NCBI GenBank assembly: GCA_910595815.1
Contig: CAJVCM010000001.1
Span: 1 to 23,344 of the forward strand
Direction of reading: 5' to 3'
Source of the DNA: Candidatus Thioglobus plumae
Lineage (GTDB): Bacteria > Pseudomonadota > Gammaproteobacteria > PS1 > Pseudothioglobaceae
Length of the DNA stretch: 23,344 nucleotides
The notes under the pieces are model-generated. The model saw nothing but the letters and a program-made list of their open reading frames with translations. It did not search any database and was not told where the DNA came from. The position numbers were made by a program, and so were the translations under genes. This document shows positions 15,338-23,118 of the stretch, in pieces; position 1 is the stretch's first letter, and each line of letters begins with the position of its first letter.

Positions 15338-16699
15338 TTACCTTAAGGTGACTAGCTCTTCAGCACTAGAAGGGTGAATTGCCACGGTATCATCAAACTG
15401 TTTTTTAGTCGCACCCATCTTAATAGCCACAGCAAAACCTTGTAGCATTTCATCAGCACCATGACCCATAATATGACATCCGACAATTTTCTCATCGCCA
15501 CCTTCACAAACTAACTTGAGTGCTGTGGTGGTTTTATGATCTAACAAGGCGTCTGCCATTGGAGTGAATTCTGATTTGTAGATTTTGACTTTGTCGAATT
15601 TTTCATTCGCCTCAGCTTCAGTGAGTCCAATGGTACCAATCGGTGGGTGAGAGAAAACCACGGTAGCAATGTTATTGTAGTCAAGGTGACGATCAGTCAT
15701 GCCGTTGTATAGACGATCAGACAGCCTTCTACCAGCCGCAATTGCTACTGGTGTGAGTGGCGCTCTACCAGTGGCATCGCCGAGCGCAAAAATATTATCA
15801 ACATTAGTAACTTGAAATTTATCAGTTGGGATAAATCCTCTTTGATCACAATCAACACCGGCATTCTCTAATCCAAGATGCTGTGTCATTGGATTTCTAC
15901 CGACTGCCCAAATGATTTGGTCAAAGCCAGAAAATTCCCCTTTATTAGTAACAATGGTTTTATCTTCGGTGACTTTATCAATTTGAGACCCGTGATGGAT
16001 AGTAATACCGTGCGCTGTATAGTCCTTATCAAGTGCTTGTTGAATCATTGGGTCAAAACCTCTAAGCAATGTATCGGCACGACCAAATATTTCTACTTCT
16101 GACCCAAGTGCATTAAGCACACCAGCCAATTCCACACCGATATAGCCACCACCAATTACGGCTACTTTTTTAGGCAAATTTTCTAATTCAAAAAAACCAT
16201 CTGAAGTAATGCCGTGCTGTGCGCCTTCGATATGTGGAACAGCGGGCTCACCACCAGGAGAAAGAACGATATGCTCAGCAGTGTATGTTTCACCATTAAC
16301 AGAAACTGTATTTTTGTCGACTAATTTACCAAATCCATGAATGTAATCAATGCCTAAGTCTTCCAAGTACCCATCGTACCAAGTGGTAATACCTTTAATA
16401 TAGTTATCTCTACCTTGTTTAAGTTTTTTCCATGAAAAATTTTTCACCTCAACATCAAAACCGAAGCCTTTAGCACTATTAATATGAGTAGCAGCATTGG
16501 CAGCAAACCACATGACTTTTTTGGGTACACAGCCAACATTTACACAAGTACCACCAATGGTTTTTACTTCAATGACCAAGCATTTTTTGCCATATTCACT
16601 AGCGCGTTCAACTGCTGATAATCCGCCTGAACCTGCACCAATTGCAATCATGTCATAATGTGTTGTCCTTCTAGAGGGTTGCTGTGTTTCGCTTGTCAT
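15338..16699 (-). CDS. gor: Glutathione-disulfide reductase
   Basis: This FAD flavoprotein of the disulfide reductase family is most like glutathione reductase, which reduces GSSG with NADPH. It has the FAD-binding GAGSGG (21-26), the redox-active disulfide in GGTCVNVGCVPKK (C52, C57), the NAD(P)H-binding GGGYIGVELAG, and the dimer-interface HPSSAEE with H442 and E447. Two arginines in FGRADTLLRGFDP occupy the positions that give NADPH preference in E. coli Gor. I start at the ATG at 16699 (MTSETQQPSRR), which has a strong AGGAG at about 7-11 nt; a longer reading from 16738 overlaps prfB and adds an unlikely extension. It lies 10 nt after the prfB stop. Confidence 0.94.
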   Translation of the reverse strand: MTSETQQPSRRTTHYDMIAIGAGSGGLSAVERASEYGKKCLVIEVKTIGGTCVNVGCVPKKVMWFAANAATHINSAKGFGFDVEVKNFSWKKLKQGRDNYIKGITTWYDGYLEDLGIDYIHGFGKLVDKNTVSVNGETYTAEHIVLSPGGEPAVPHIEGAQHGITSDGFFELENLPKKVAVIGGGYIGVELAGVLNALGSEVEIFGRADTLLRGFDPMIQQALDKDYTAHGITIHHGSQIDKVTEDKTIVTNKGEFSGFDQIIWAVGRNPMTQHLGLENAGVDCDQRGFIPTDKFQVTNVDNIFALGDATGRAPLTPVAIAAGRRLSDRLYNGMTDRHLDYNNIATVVFSHPPIGTIGLTEAEANEKFDKVKIYKSEFTPMADALLDHKTTTALKLVCEGGDEKIVGCHIMGHGADEMLQGFAVAIKMGATKKQFDDTVAIHPSSAEELVTLR

Positions 16700-16709
16700 T
16701 GTTATTCTC

Positions 16710-17804
16710 CTAATAACCAGCCTTAAGGCTGGCTTCAATAAATTTGTCTAAATTACCATCCAGTACATCTTGTGTGTTGGACGACTCTACTCCGGTACGT
16801 AAATCTTTAATGCGAGATTGATCAAGCACGTAAGAGCGGATTTGATGCCCCCAACCGATGTCAGATTTAGCATCTTCAAGCTCTTGATTTTCACTGTTAC
16901 GTTTTTGCATTTCTAGCTCGTACAATTTAGATTTTAACTGCTTCATTGCTTGATCTTTATTGGCGTGTTGTGAGCGACCATCTTGACACTGAACTACGGT
17001 GTTAGTTGGTAGGTGTGTAATACGTACTGCTGAGTCTGTTTTATTCACATGCTGTCCACCAGCGCCACTAGCGCGATAAGTATCAATGCGGATATCGGTC
17101 TTGTTAATCTCAATATCAATATTGTCATCGACTTCGGGCGATACAAACACCGAGCAAAATGAAGTGTGGCGTTTGCCGTTGGCATTGAAGGGCGATTTTC
17201 TAACCAGACGATGAATGCCAATTTCACTACGCAGCCAGCCAAAGGCATATTCTCCATCGAAATGAATGGTGGCAGATTTAATACCAGCAACTTCGCCCGC
17301 TGACACCTCCATAAGTTTAACTTTGAAGTTGTGTTTATCACCCCAGCGCAAATACATCCTTAAAATCATCTCGGCCCAATCTTGCGCCTCAGTACCACCT
17401 GAGCCTGATTGAATATCTAGATAAGCAGAGTTAGCATCTAAGTCACCATTAAACATGCGTTCGAATTCCAGCCTTGCAATTGAAGATTCAATTTTACTTA
17501 AATCTTCAATAACACTATCAGCAGTATCTTGATCGTCTTCAGACTGAGCCATATCCAAGAGTTCTTTTGCATCTTCTAAAACAGCGTTTGCTTCATCAAA
17601 GGTTTGGCAAATTGATTCTAGTTTTGATTTCTCTTGACCTAAGGTTTGGGCTGTTTCTGGGTTAGACCAAATATCTGGGTTTTCCATCTCTAGCAAGACC
17701 TCTTCGAGCCTACCTCGTTTTTCTTCCAAATCAAGATGTACAGACAAAATAGAGGAGCGCTCTATTAAGTCTTCAATTTTTTGATAAGCGGGGGATAACT
17801 CCAT
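16710..17804 (-). CDS. prfB: Peptide chain release factor 2, encoded in one frame
   Basis: RF2 releases the finished peptide at UGA and UAA. The tripeptide anticodon SPF is at 204-206 and the catalytic GGQ at 249-251 (ASGAGGQHVN). The 364-residue length equals that of E. coli RF2. In many bacteria prfB needs a +1 frameshift at CUU-UGA after about 25 codons; here the same place reads CTT-GAT (L24, D25 in SVHLDLEEK) with no stop, so the protein is made without frameshifting. Start at the ATG at 17804 gives the standard N-terminus (MELSPAYQKIEDLIERS); the reading continues upstream in frame to 17870 but runs through the rpsO terminator. TAAAAT (17812-17817) with TTGTTT 18 nt further upstream (17836-17841) is a possible promoter only 7 nt before the ATG. 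gor follows closely. Confidence 0.97.
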   Translation of the reverse strand: MELSPAYQKIEDLIERSSILSVHLDLEEKRGRLEEVLLEMENPDIWSNPETAQTLGQEKSKLESICQTFDEANAVLEDAKELLDMAQSEDDQDTADSVIEDLSKIESSIARLEFERMFNGDLDANSAYLDIQSGSGGTEAQDWAEMILRMYLRWGDKHNFKVKLMEVSAGEVAGIKSATIHFDGEYAFGWLRSEIGIHRLVRKSPFNANGKRHTSFCSVFVSPEVDDNIDIEINKTDIRIDTYRASGAGGQHVNKTDSAVRITHLPTNTVVQCQDGRSQHANKDQAMKQLKSKLYELEMQKRNSENQELEDAKSDIGWGHQIRSYVLDQSRIKDLRTGVESSNTQDVLDGNLDKFIEASLKAGY

Positions 17805-17841
17805 AAACTGTATTTTAACTAAAGCATTACCGTAGAAACAA

Positions 17842-17865
17842 AAAAAGCCCCAAAAGGGGCTTTTT
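17842..17865 (-). terminator. Rho-independent terminator after rpsO
   Basis: AAAAAGCCCC and GGGGCTTTTT form a perfect ten-base-pair stem around a four-base loop. Read on the minus strand it ends in a run of seven T residues and lies about 15 nt after the rpsO stop. It separates rpsO from prfB. The symmetric A and T runs could also let it work on the plus strand, where no gene approaches. Confidence 0.93.
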
Positions 17866-17880
17866 ATCAAAGTAAGAGAC

Positions 17881-18141
17881 TTACTTTCTAAGACCTAAAC
17901 GAGAAATTAAATCAGAATAAGCAGTTGCATCATTACCTCTAAGGTAAGTTAGTAACTTTTTACGCTGAGAAACTAAACGTAAAAGGCCTCTTCTTGAGTG
18001 ATGGTCTTTTTTGTGAGTTTTAAAATGTTCAGTTAAATGCTTAATACGAGCAGTTAGTAATGCAACTTGCACATTTGTTGAGCCTGTATCGTTAGCTTCT
18101 TGTTGGTATTCTTTAATAATAGATTGTGTATCAATTGACAT
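17881..18141 (-). CDS. rpsO: 30S ribosomal protein S15
   Basis: S15 binds the central domain of 16S rRNA early in small-subunit assembly. The 86-residue sequence is typical: GSTNVQVALLTARIKHLTEH, then HKKDHHSRRGLLRLVSQRKK with the conserved rRNA-contacting residues, and a C-terminal ISRLGLRK. It is a monocistronic-looking gene with a promoter candidate upstream and a strong terminator downstream. In most bacteria pnp follows rpsO; here the next gene on the strand is prfB. Confidence 0.98.
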   Translation of the reverse strand: MSIDTQSIIKEYQQEANDTGSTNVQVALLTARIKHLTEHFKTHKKDHHSRRGLLRLVSQRKKLLTYLRGNDATAYSDLISRLGLRK

Positions 18142-18184
18142 AATTAGTTTAGGTAAAAGTAAATCAAAATTCAGTAAAGGGTTA

Positions 18185-18213
18185 ATTATACGCTAATTAT
18201 TTTTTTGATTCCA
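18185..18213 (-). promoter_or_regulatory. Candidate sigma-70 promoter for rpsO
   Basis: On the minus strand a perfect TATAAT (18185-18190) is preceded at 17 nt by TGGAAT (18208-18213), a weak -35. The predicted start is near 18178, giving a leader of about 37 nt. It lies wholly in the 88-bp gap between lpxL and rpsO, where a promoter for a ribosomal protein gene is expected. Confidence 0.5.
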
Positions 18214-18229
18214 CAGCTTGATTAAAAAA

Positions 18230-19126
18230 TTAATAAAAAGAGGCTTCTTCATTGGGTCTGGTTTTAAAGCGCCTATGAATCCATAAATATTGCTCAGGTG
18301 CTTTTAGAATTTGATCTTGCAAAATTTGATTGGTTTTAGTAGCATCCTTTATTGCGTTATTACTCGGATAGTCTGTAAGTGGCGCATCAAAGCTCATGGT
18401 GTAACCCTTATCAGTACGGATAAAGAAATAAGGAATAACCACTGTATTTGATGTTTTTGCTAAACGCGCTGTTGCGGCAATGGTGGCAGTTTGGATGTCG
18501 AAAAAAGGCGCGAAAACTGAGTTGTTTTCACCTAAGTCTTGATCGGGTGCATACCAAATAGGTAGACCACTTTTTATTGTTTTCATCATAGTGCGCGTGT
18601 CTTTGGTTTTGATCATGGTTGCCCCATTGTTAACAAAGCCTTTGTGCATCGCTTCATCAAACAAGGCGTTATTTTGAGGGCGATAGATATTGGCAATTTT
18701 GTGTTTTAATAGCAATGCTCTCGAGCCCAGCATTAGTGGCATAAAATGAGCAGAAAGTATAACAATGCCTTGTTTTTTATTCAATGCATCTATTAAGTGG
18801 TGCTCATTATGAATAGTGATGAGTTGTTGTATTTTTTCGCTATTACCAAAATAAGCATTGGCTGTTTCAAAAAGAGAGATACCGATTGATTCAAAGTTTT
18901 GCTTTACTAGGTTTTCTACTTCAATCGAACTTTTATTGGGAAAACAGTGGGCAATGTTAATAAATGCAATTTTTCTGAATCGAGAAAGTAGCGGATAAAG
19001 CAGTCGACCAATGCCTGTGCCGATAAATATTTGTGCAGAGAAGGGTAATTTGGCACCTAATTTCATAAAGCCAATCAAAAACCAAGTTGGTATAAATTTA
19101 GGGTGATAAAAATTTTGTTTTTTCAT
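18230..19126 (-). CDS. lpxL: Lipid A late acyltransferase, LpxL/HtrB family, lacking the catalytic acid
   Basis: LpxL transfers a secondary acyl chain from acyl-ACP to the Kdo2-lipid A precursor at the inner membrane. The 298-residue sequence follows E. coli LpxL throughout: HP...W...G near the N-terminus, a hydrophobic segment, KQNFESIGISLFETANAYF, IYRPQNN (R149), WYAPDQDLG (191-199), SVFAPFF, and a very conserved end APEQYLWIHRRFKTRP. The catalytic HX4(D/E) dyad is altered: SAHFMPLML places H127 as expected but M132 where the acid should be. The codon is a clear ATG (minus strand, 18733-18731). The enzyme may therefore be inactive, use another acid, or have changed chemistry. An extended -10 (TGATATAAG on the minus strand, 19152-19144) lies inside the start of dnaG. 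Confidence 0.85.
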   Translation of the reverse strand: MKKQNFYHPKFIPTWFLIGFMKLGAKLPFSAQIFIGTGIGRLLYPLLSRFRKIAFINIAHCFPNKSSIEVENLVKQNFESIGISLFETANAYFGNSEKIQQLITIHNEHHLIDALNKKQGIVILSAHFMPLMLGSRALLLKHKIANIYRPQNNALFDEAMHKGFVNNGATMIKTKDTRTMMKTIKSGLPIWYAPDQDLGENNSVFAPFFDIQTATIAATARLAKTSNTVVIPYFFIRTDKGYTMSFDAPLTDYPSNNAIKDATKTNQILQDQILKAPEQYLWIHRRFKTRPNEEASFY

Positions 19127-19132
19127 TAAAAT
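19127..19132 (+). promoter_or_regulatory. Candidate -10 hexamer for dnaG in the lpxL-dnaG gap
   Basis: TAAAAT lies directly next to the lpxL start codon and ends 7 nt before the dnaG ATG. A start of transcription at the usual distance would leave almost no leader. No good -35 is visible at 17 nt, where lpxL codons lie. The call is weak because A/T hexamers are common here. Confidence 0.25.
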
Positions 19133-19139
19133 AGTTTTT

Positions 19140-20948
19140 ATGCCTTATATCAGTCAAAATTTTATTGACGATTTACCTAATCAAATTGACATTGTCGATT
19201 TGATTTCTAAACGCTTATCGCTTAAAAAAACAGGCAGTGATTATCGCGCACCTTGCCCTTTTCATGGTGGTAAAAATCGTAACTTTGCCGTCAATAGCCA
19301 CAAGCAATTTTATCACTGTTTTAAGTGTGGTGAGAGCGGTGGCGCAATTAGTTTTGTACAAAAATTTGACAATTTAGATTTTGTTGAAGCAATTGAAGTA
19401 ATTGCTGGTGAATTTGGATTAAAGATTGAATATGATAGTAACACTAAGCCAGTTGATCCACGATTAGAGCGTTATCGAGAATTATCTCAAAAGGTGAGTG
19501 CATTCTATATTCAGCAGCTACGAAATTCTCCAGCAAAGGAAAAAGCGGTTAGCTATGCAAAAAATAGAGGCGTCAGTGGTGAGATTGCTAAGCGCTTCGA
19601 ATTGGGCTTTGCCACACCGAGTAATAATGATCTATTAATAGAATTTGAAAAAAGTGAACAAGATACAAGCGATTTAAAATCATTAGGTTTATTAAAAACA
19701 GGCCAATACGGTGACTATGATTTTTTTCGTGATCGTTTAATGTTTCCTATTCATAATACCAAAGGCAAGGTGATTGCTTTTGGTGGTAGGGCGTTTGACA
19801 ATAAAGCCAAGGCTAAATATTTAAATTCTTCAGAAAGTCCAATATTTTCTAAATCAAGAGAGCTTTACGGGCTCTATCATGCGCGTAAATATTCCCGCAC
19901 AATGGATTATGTCTTGGTAGTTGAGGGTTATATGGATGTGGTGGCACTTCATCAGGCAGACTTTACCAAGGTTGTTGCGACGCTAGGCACAGCGACAACA
20001 CCAGAGCATTTGCAAATATTAGCACGCACCACTAATACCATCGTCTTTTGTTTTGATGGTGATAATGCAGGGCGAGCCGCCGCTTGGAAAGCGTTAAAAA
20101 TTGCATTACCAATCATTAAGGCTGGTCTGGTCATTAAGTTTTTATTCTTGCCTGATGGTGAAGACCCGGATACTTTGGTTAAAAAAGAGTCTACCAAGGC
20201 TTTTGAAGCACGCATTGACAAATCTCATACTTTATCAAAATTTTTATTTGACCATGTTAAAGCAGAAGTAGATTTTGATACCATTGAGGGAAAAACTTTA
20301 TTTTTGGAGAAAGTCTCAGTATTGATCAGTCAAGTCAATTATGAAATTTACCAACAACAGTTAATTGATGGGGTTGCTCAAGTGGTTGGGCAAAGTGTTG
20401 ACCAAGTTCAAGCTATTTTTAAACAACAGGCTGAACAAGTGATATCAACATCCTTTGACACGATTCCAGTTATTGACAATGAGCCGCAGATGCCTGATTT
20501 CTCAGATTTTTCTGATGATTATCAAGCGCCAAATCCAACCCCTCAAGAGAATAGCGCAGTTAAAGCGTTGATGTCTAGAATGATCAGTTTACTACTTAAT
20601 TACCCAGTGCTTGCTGATGGCACAGTTGAAGTAAGGGTTAGGAATATTAAAAGATCAGAGGTCTTGTTAGAGTTGGTGCGCTCTGCACAAATGGATGAGG
20701 GAATCTCTCAAGAGGACCTAATTACACCTTTTCATAGTAAAGTTGGTATTTATGAACGCTTAAAGGAGTTATGCACATTGGTGCCACACTTAAGTGAAAC
20801 ACAGGCTAAAGATGAGTTTTTGTCTGCATTGACTGCGGCTGAGAGGCGCCAAGAAAGTGCCAAAATAAAAGGTGAAATTTCTAGTGCTGATACGCTCGAG
20901 GCGCAGCAAAAAATCATGGAGGGTATTCAAAAAGGTAAATCTAGATAG
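19140..20948 (+). CDS. dnaG: DNA primase
   Basis: DnaG makes the RNA primers for replication. Domains in order: a CHC2 zinc ribbon (C39, H42, C60, C63 in APCPFH and YHCFKCGESG), the RNA polymerase core with a TOPRIM fold (E262 in VVEGYMDVVAL; D306 and D308 in FDGDNAGR), and a C-terminal region (about 470-602) that in the family binds the DnaB helicase. The zinc domain departs from the norm: after CPFH most primases have (E)KTPSF, here GGKNRNF. The 602-residue length is normal. The ATG at 19140 has no Shine-Dalgarno. The gene is divergent from lpxL across 13 bp and its last 22 bases overlap the end of ftsI. It is not in the usual rpsU-dnaG-rpoD order. Confidence 0.96.
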   Translation: MPYISQNFIDDLPNQIDIVDLISKRLSLKKTGSDYRAPCPFHGGKNRNFAVNSHKQFYHCFKCGESGGAISFVQKFDNLDFVEAIEVIAGEFGLKIEYDSNTKPVDPRLERYRELSQKVSAFYIQQLRNSPAKEKAVSYAKNRGVSGEIAKRFELGFATPSNNDLLIEFEKSEQDTSDLKSLGLLKTGQYGDYDFFRDRLMFPIHNTKGKVIAFGGRAFDNKAKAKYLNSSESPIFSKSRELYGLYHARKYSRTMDYVLVVEGYMDVVALHQADFTKVVATLGTATTPEHLQILARTTNTIVFCFDGDNAGRAAAWKALKIALPIIKAGLVIKFLFLPDGEDPDTLVKKESTKAFEARIDKSHTLSKFLFDHVKAEVDFDTIEGKTLFLEKVSVLISQVNYEIYQQQLIDGVAQVVGQSVDQVQAIFKQQAEQVISTSFDTIPVIDNEPQMPDFSDFSDDYQAPNPTPQENSAVKALMSRMISLLLNYPVLADGTVEVRVRNIKRSEVLLELVRSAQMDEGISQEDLITPFHSKVGIYERLKELCTLVPHLSETQAKDEFLSALTAAERRQESAKIKGEISSADTLEAQQKIMEGIQKGKSR

Positions 20949-22846
20949 TGATCTATTTTTTTCTTATTAGTTTTAATGGATTGATCGTTACTTAAAATAT
21001 TTTCCATTGCCACTCTAAATGTTATAGCTGCAGAATTCGACCCCTCACATTTTCCTCTATTGTTAGAGTTGTAATAATTGTAACATTTTTTAGGGTAATC
21101 CAATCTGACAGCCATGATATATTTTGGTTTTTTAACTGGTACAAATCCAGTGAAGAAAGTTCGTTTGGCGCCTTTCTTGTTGTAAGATCCGTTAACGACC
21201 ATTTCCGCCGTGCCTGTTTTACCCGCCACATCATAACCTTTGATTCGTGCGCGATAACCAGAACCTTTCCATGTGACGACAGCATCCAATAGTTCAGCAA
21301 TTCTATAGGTCGCTTCTTTACTAAAAACTTGTGTCATTTCATCAGGTGTAATAGCGTTTTTTAGCAATTTCAATGGGGGCACGGCACCTTGATTGGCAAA
21401 GACTAAATATGCTCTTGCTAGCTGCGCCAGGTTTGTCTCCATCGGTCCATGACCAAAAGACAGTGTTCGTTTATCAGCAACCCCCCAAGATTCAAAGTAC
21501 CTTAAAGAGCCAGAATTTTCAATACTTGGTATTAGACCGAGTGAGCGTCCAAATCCAAGCTTATTCCACGTATTGTACATGTCTTCTTTATTTAGTCTTT
21601 CAGAGACGTTGACAGTTCCTAGGTTGTGTGACTTTTGTAAGATCTTCTTAATTGTCATTTGTTTATATTTTCCATCAGGTTTGATATGGCCGATTCGCTT
21701 AGTAACATCAATTAATTCATCTTCAGTAGCTTTAATCTTCCCTTGGTCAAGCGCCAAAAGCATGGTAAATGGCTTCATGGTTGATCCAGGCTCTACTTTA
21801 TCTGAAAGTACACGATTACGATAATTTTCAGCATTGTAGGTGGATTTGTCATTAGGATCATCTGCAGGATAATTAACCATAGCTAAAATTTCACCATTTG
21901 GCGCCAGTATGATTGCTGATCCAGAATCGGCATCATGATAGTTGACTGATTTTTTAATAGCAGTGTATGCATGGTATTGAATATTAGAGTCGATAGTTAG
22001 CTCTATATTTTCCCCGTGTTTTACCTTGCTGGTCATGATAGGGTTAAAGTACGATCCTTGAGACTCTTGGTCAAAATTTAATTGCAGTATGCCATCTTGA
22101 CCAGCAAGAATATATTCAAATTCACGCTCAATTCCTTCTGCACCTTGTTTGTTATGATTAATCCGTCCAAGCAAGGGTGCTAATGATGCGGATTTTGGAT
22201 AATATCGTCGCGTATCTTCTTCTAATGCAACACCATTTATTTTTCTTTTCTTGCAATCAGTGCTAGATATATAGATAGGCTCATTTTTTTTGATATTTAT
22301 CATGACTAGAGCACGATCAAATAAACTGAGCTTGACTTTTTTTTGTTTTGTTGTACAGATTTTTAGTTTGATTTTTGTAAGGTCTTTAAGGTTTTTAAGA
22401 ACTGCACTGGTTAGTTCTAAATTTTTTCTAATAATGAGGTATTTTCTGCCCGTCTTGCCATTTAGTTTCTTGGTAATAGCTGAGCGTAATTCTTTTTCTG
22501 GCATCTCAAGAGCTTCCGCTAATTTGGGAATGAACTCTGGTTGCACCTGGGTTGGGTCTAAGTTTACTTTTTTTAAGATAAGATTACTGGCCAGCACATT
22601 GCCATTCCTATCCAGTATATCTCCTCTACGGGCTTTATTTAGAACTTCGTCAACCGCCTGTTTATTGCCTTTTTCTTGTATAGATACATCGCCTGCATGA
22701 AGTTGGTTGATAGTTACAATGCGATAACCAAAAACAATTAAAAACAAGACAAAAAAGTATTTAATGAAGCCTTGTCTATACCAGTAGTTTTGTACTCTTC
22801 TAGAGACAATAGAGGTAGAGATTTTAAGAAGTTTCTTTTGTGTCAC
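20927..22846 (-). CDS. ftsI: Peptidoglycan D,D-transpeptidase FtsI (PBP3)
   Basis: FtsI crosslinks septal peptidoglycan as partner of FtsW. It has a cytoplasmic N-terminus, one membrane anchor (about 28-46), the PBP dimerisation domain beginning RRGDILDRNG (73-82), and a transpeptidase domain with nucleophile S355 (PGSTMK), SHN (406-408) and KTGTA (543-547). At 639 residues it is longer than E. coli FtsI (588). The extra length includes a lysine-rich segment around 155-205 and a segment at 585-604; each carries two cysteines (C164 and C198; C588 and C600). It overlaps ftsL by 4 nt and converges on dnaG with 22 overlapping bases. murE, the usual next gene, is absent. Confidence 0.95.
   Translation of the reverse strand: MTQKKLLKISTSIVSRRVQNYWYRQGFIKYFFVLFLIVFGYRIVTINQLHAGDVSIQEKGNKQAVDEVLNKARRGDILDRNGNVLASNLILKKVNLDPTQVQPEFIPKLAEALEMPEKELRSAITKKLNGKTGRKYLIIRKNLELTSAVLKNLKDLTKIKLKICTTKQKKVKLSLFDRALVMINIKKNEPIYISSTDCKKRKINGVALEEDTRRYYPKSASLAPLLGRINHNKQGAEGIEREFEYILAGQDGILQLNFDQESQGSYFNPIMTSKVKHGENIELTIDSNIQYHAYTAIKKSVNYHDADSGSAIILAPNGEILAMVNYPADDPNDKSTYNAENYRNRVLSDKVEPGSTMKPFTMLLALDQGKIKATEDELIDVTKRIGHIKPDGKYKQMTIKKILQKSHNLGTVNVSERLNKEDMYNTWNKLGFGRSLGLIPSIENSGSLRYFESWGVADKRTLSFGHGPMETNLAQLARAYLVFANQGAVPPLKLLKNAITPDEMTQVFSKEATYRIAELLDAVVTWKGSGYRARIKGYDVAGKTGTAEMVVNGSYNKKGAKRTFFTGFVPVKKPKYIMAVRLDYPKKCYNYYNSNNRGKCEGSNSAAITFRVAMENILSNDQSIKTNKKKIDHYLDLPF
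20942..20962 (+). terminator. Weak terminator-like hairpin at the end of dnaG
   Basis: TAGAT (20942-20946) pairs with ATCTA (20951-20955) around AGTG, followed by seven T residues (20956-20962). The dnaG stop codon lies in the stem and loop, and the whole element is inside the ftsI coding region. The stem is only five base pairs and AT-rich, so its strength is doubtful. Confidence 0.3.
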
Positions 22847-23118
22847 AAGAATTTTCTCTCTTTTAGTTGTGGTATTTTCATTTGTAGCTCTTCAAGTGCA
22901 CTCTCTTGGATTTCTTTGCCACTTATTTGTTTAGAATGCTCAGTTAATAGTTGTTTATGTAATGCCATCATTTGCTGGTTTTCAACTTGAACTGCGTTAT
23001 ATTTATGATGCAAAAGATAATTTTGATGATGCCAACTTACCGTATAAAAAGACAAGATAATAGTGCTAATAATCAATACCATGTTGAGTTTAGCAACATA
23101 GTTGAGACGGTCTAGCAT
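22843..23118 (-). CDS. ftsL: Cell division protein FtsL
   Basis: FtsL is a small bitopic protein that forms the FtsQLB complex and activates FtsWI at the septum. The 91-residue sequence shows the expected plan: short cytoplasmic N-terminus, one transmembrane segment (about 12-30, MVLIISTIILSFYTVSW), and a periplasmic coiled-coil (about 38-75: YNAVQVENQQMMALHKQLL). Primary sequence is poorly conserved in the family, so the call rests on topology, size and the position between rsmH and ftsI. It overlaps rsmH by 7 nt and ftsI by 4 nt, so translation is probably coupled. Confidence 0.9.
   Translation of the reverse strand: MLDRLNYVAKLNMVLIISTIILSFYTVSWHHQNYLLHHKYNAVQVENQQMMALHKQLLTEHSKQISGKEIQESALEELQMKIPQLKERKFL

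Noticed and set aside
16700..16738. Longer gor reading from 16738
   Set aside because: It overlaps the prfB end and adds 13 residues with no family match; the ATG at 16699 has a strong AGGAG.
17805..17870. Upstream in-frame extension of prfB
   Set aside because: It runs through the rpsO terminator stem, encodes no RF2 sequence, and the family N-terminus begins at 17804.
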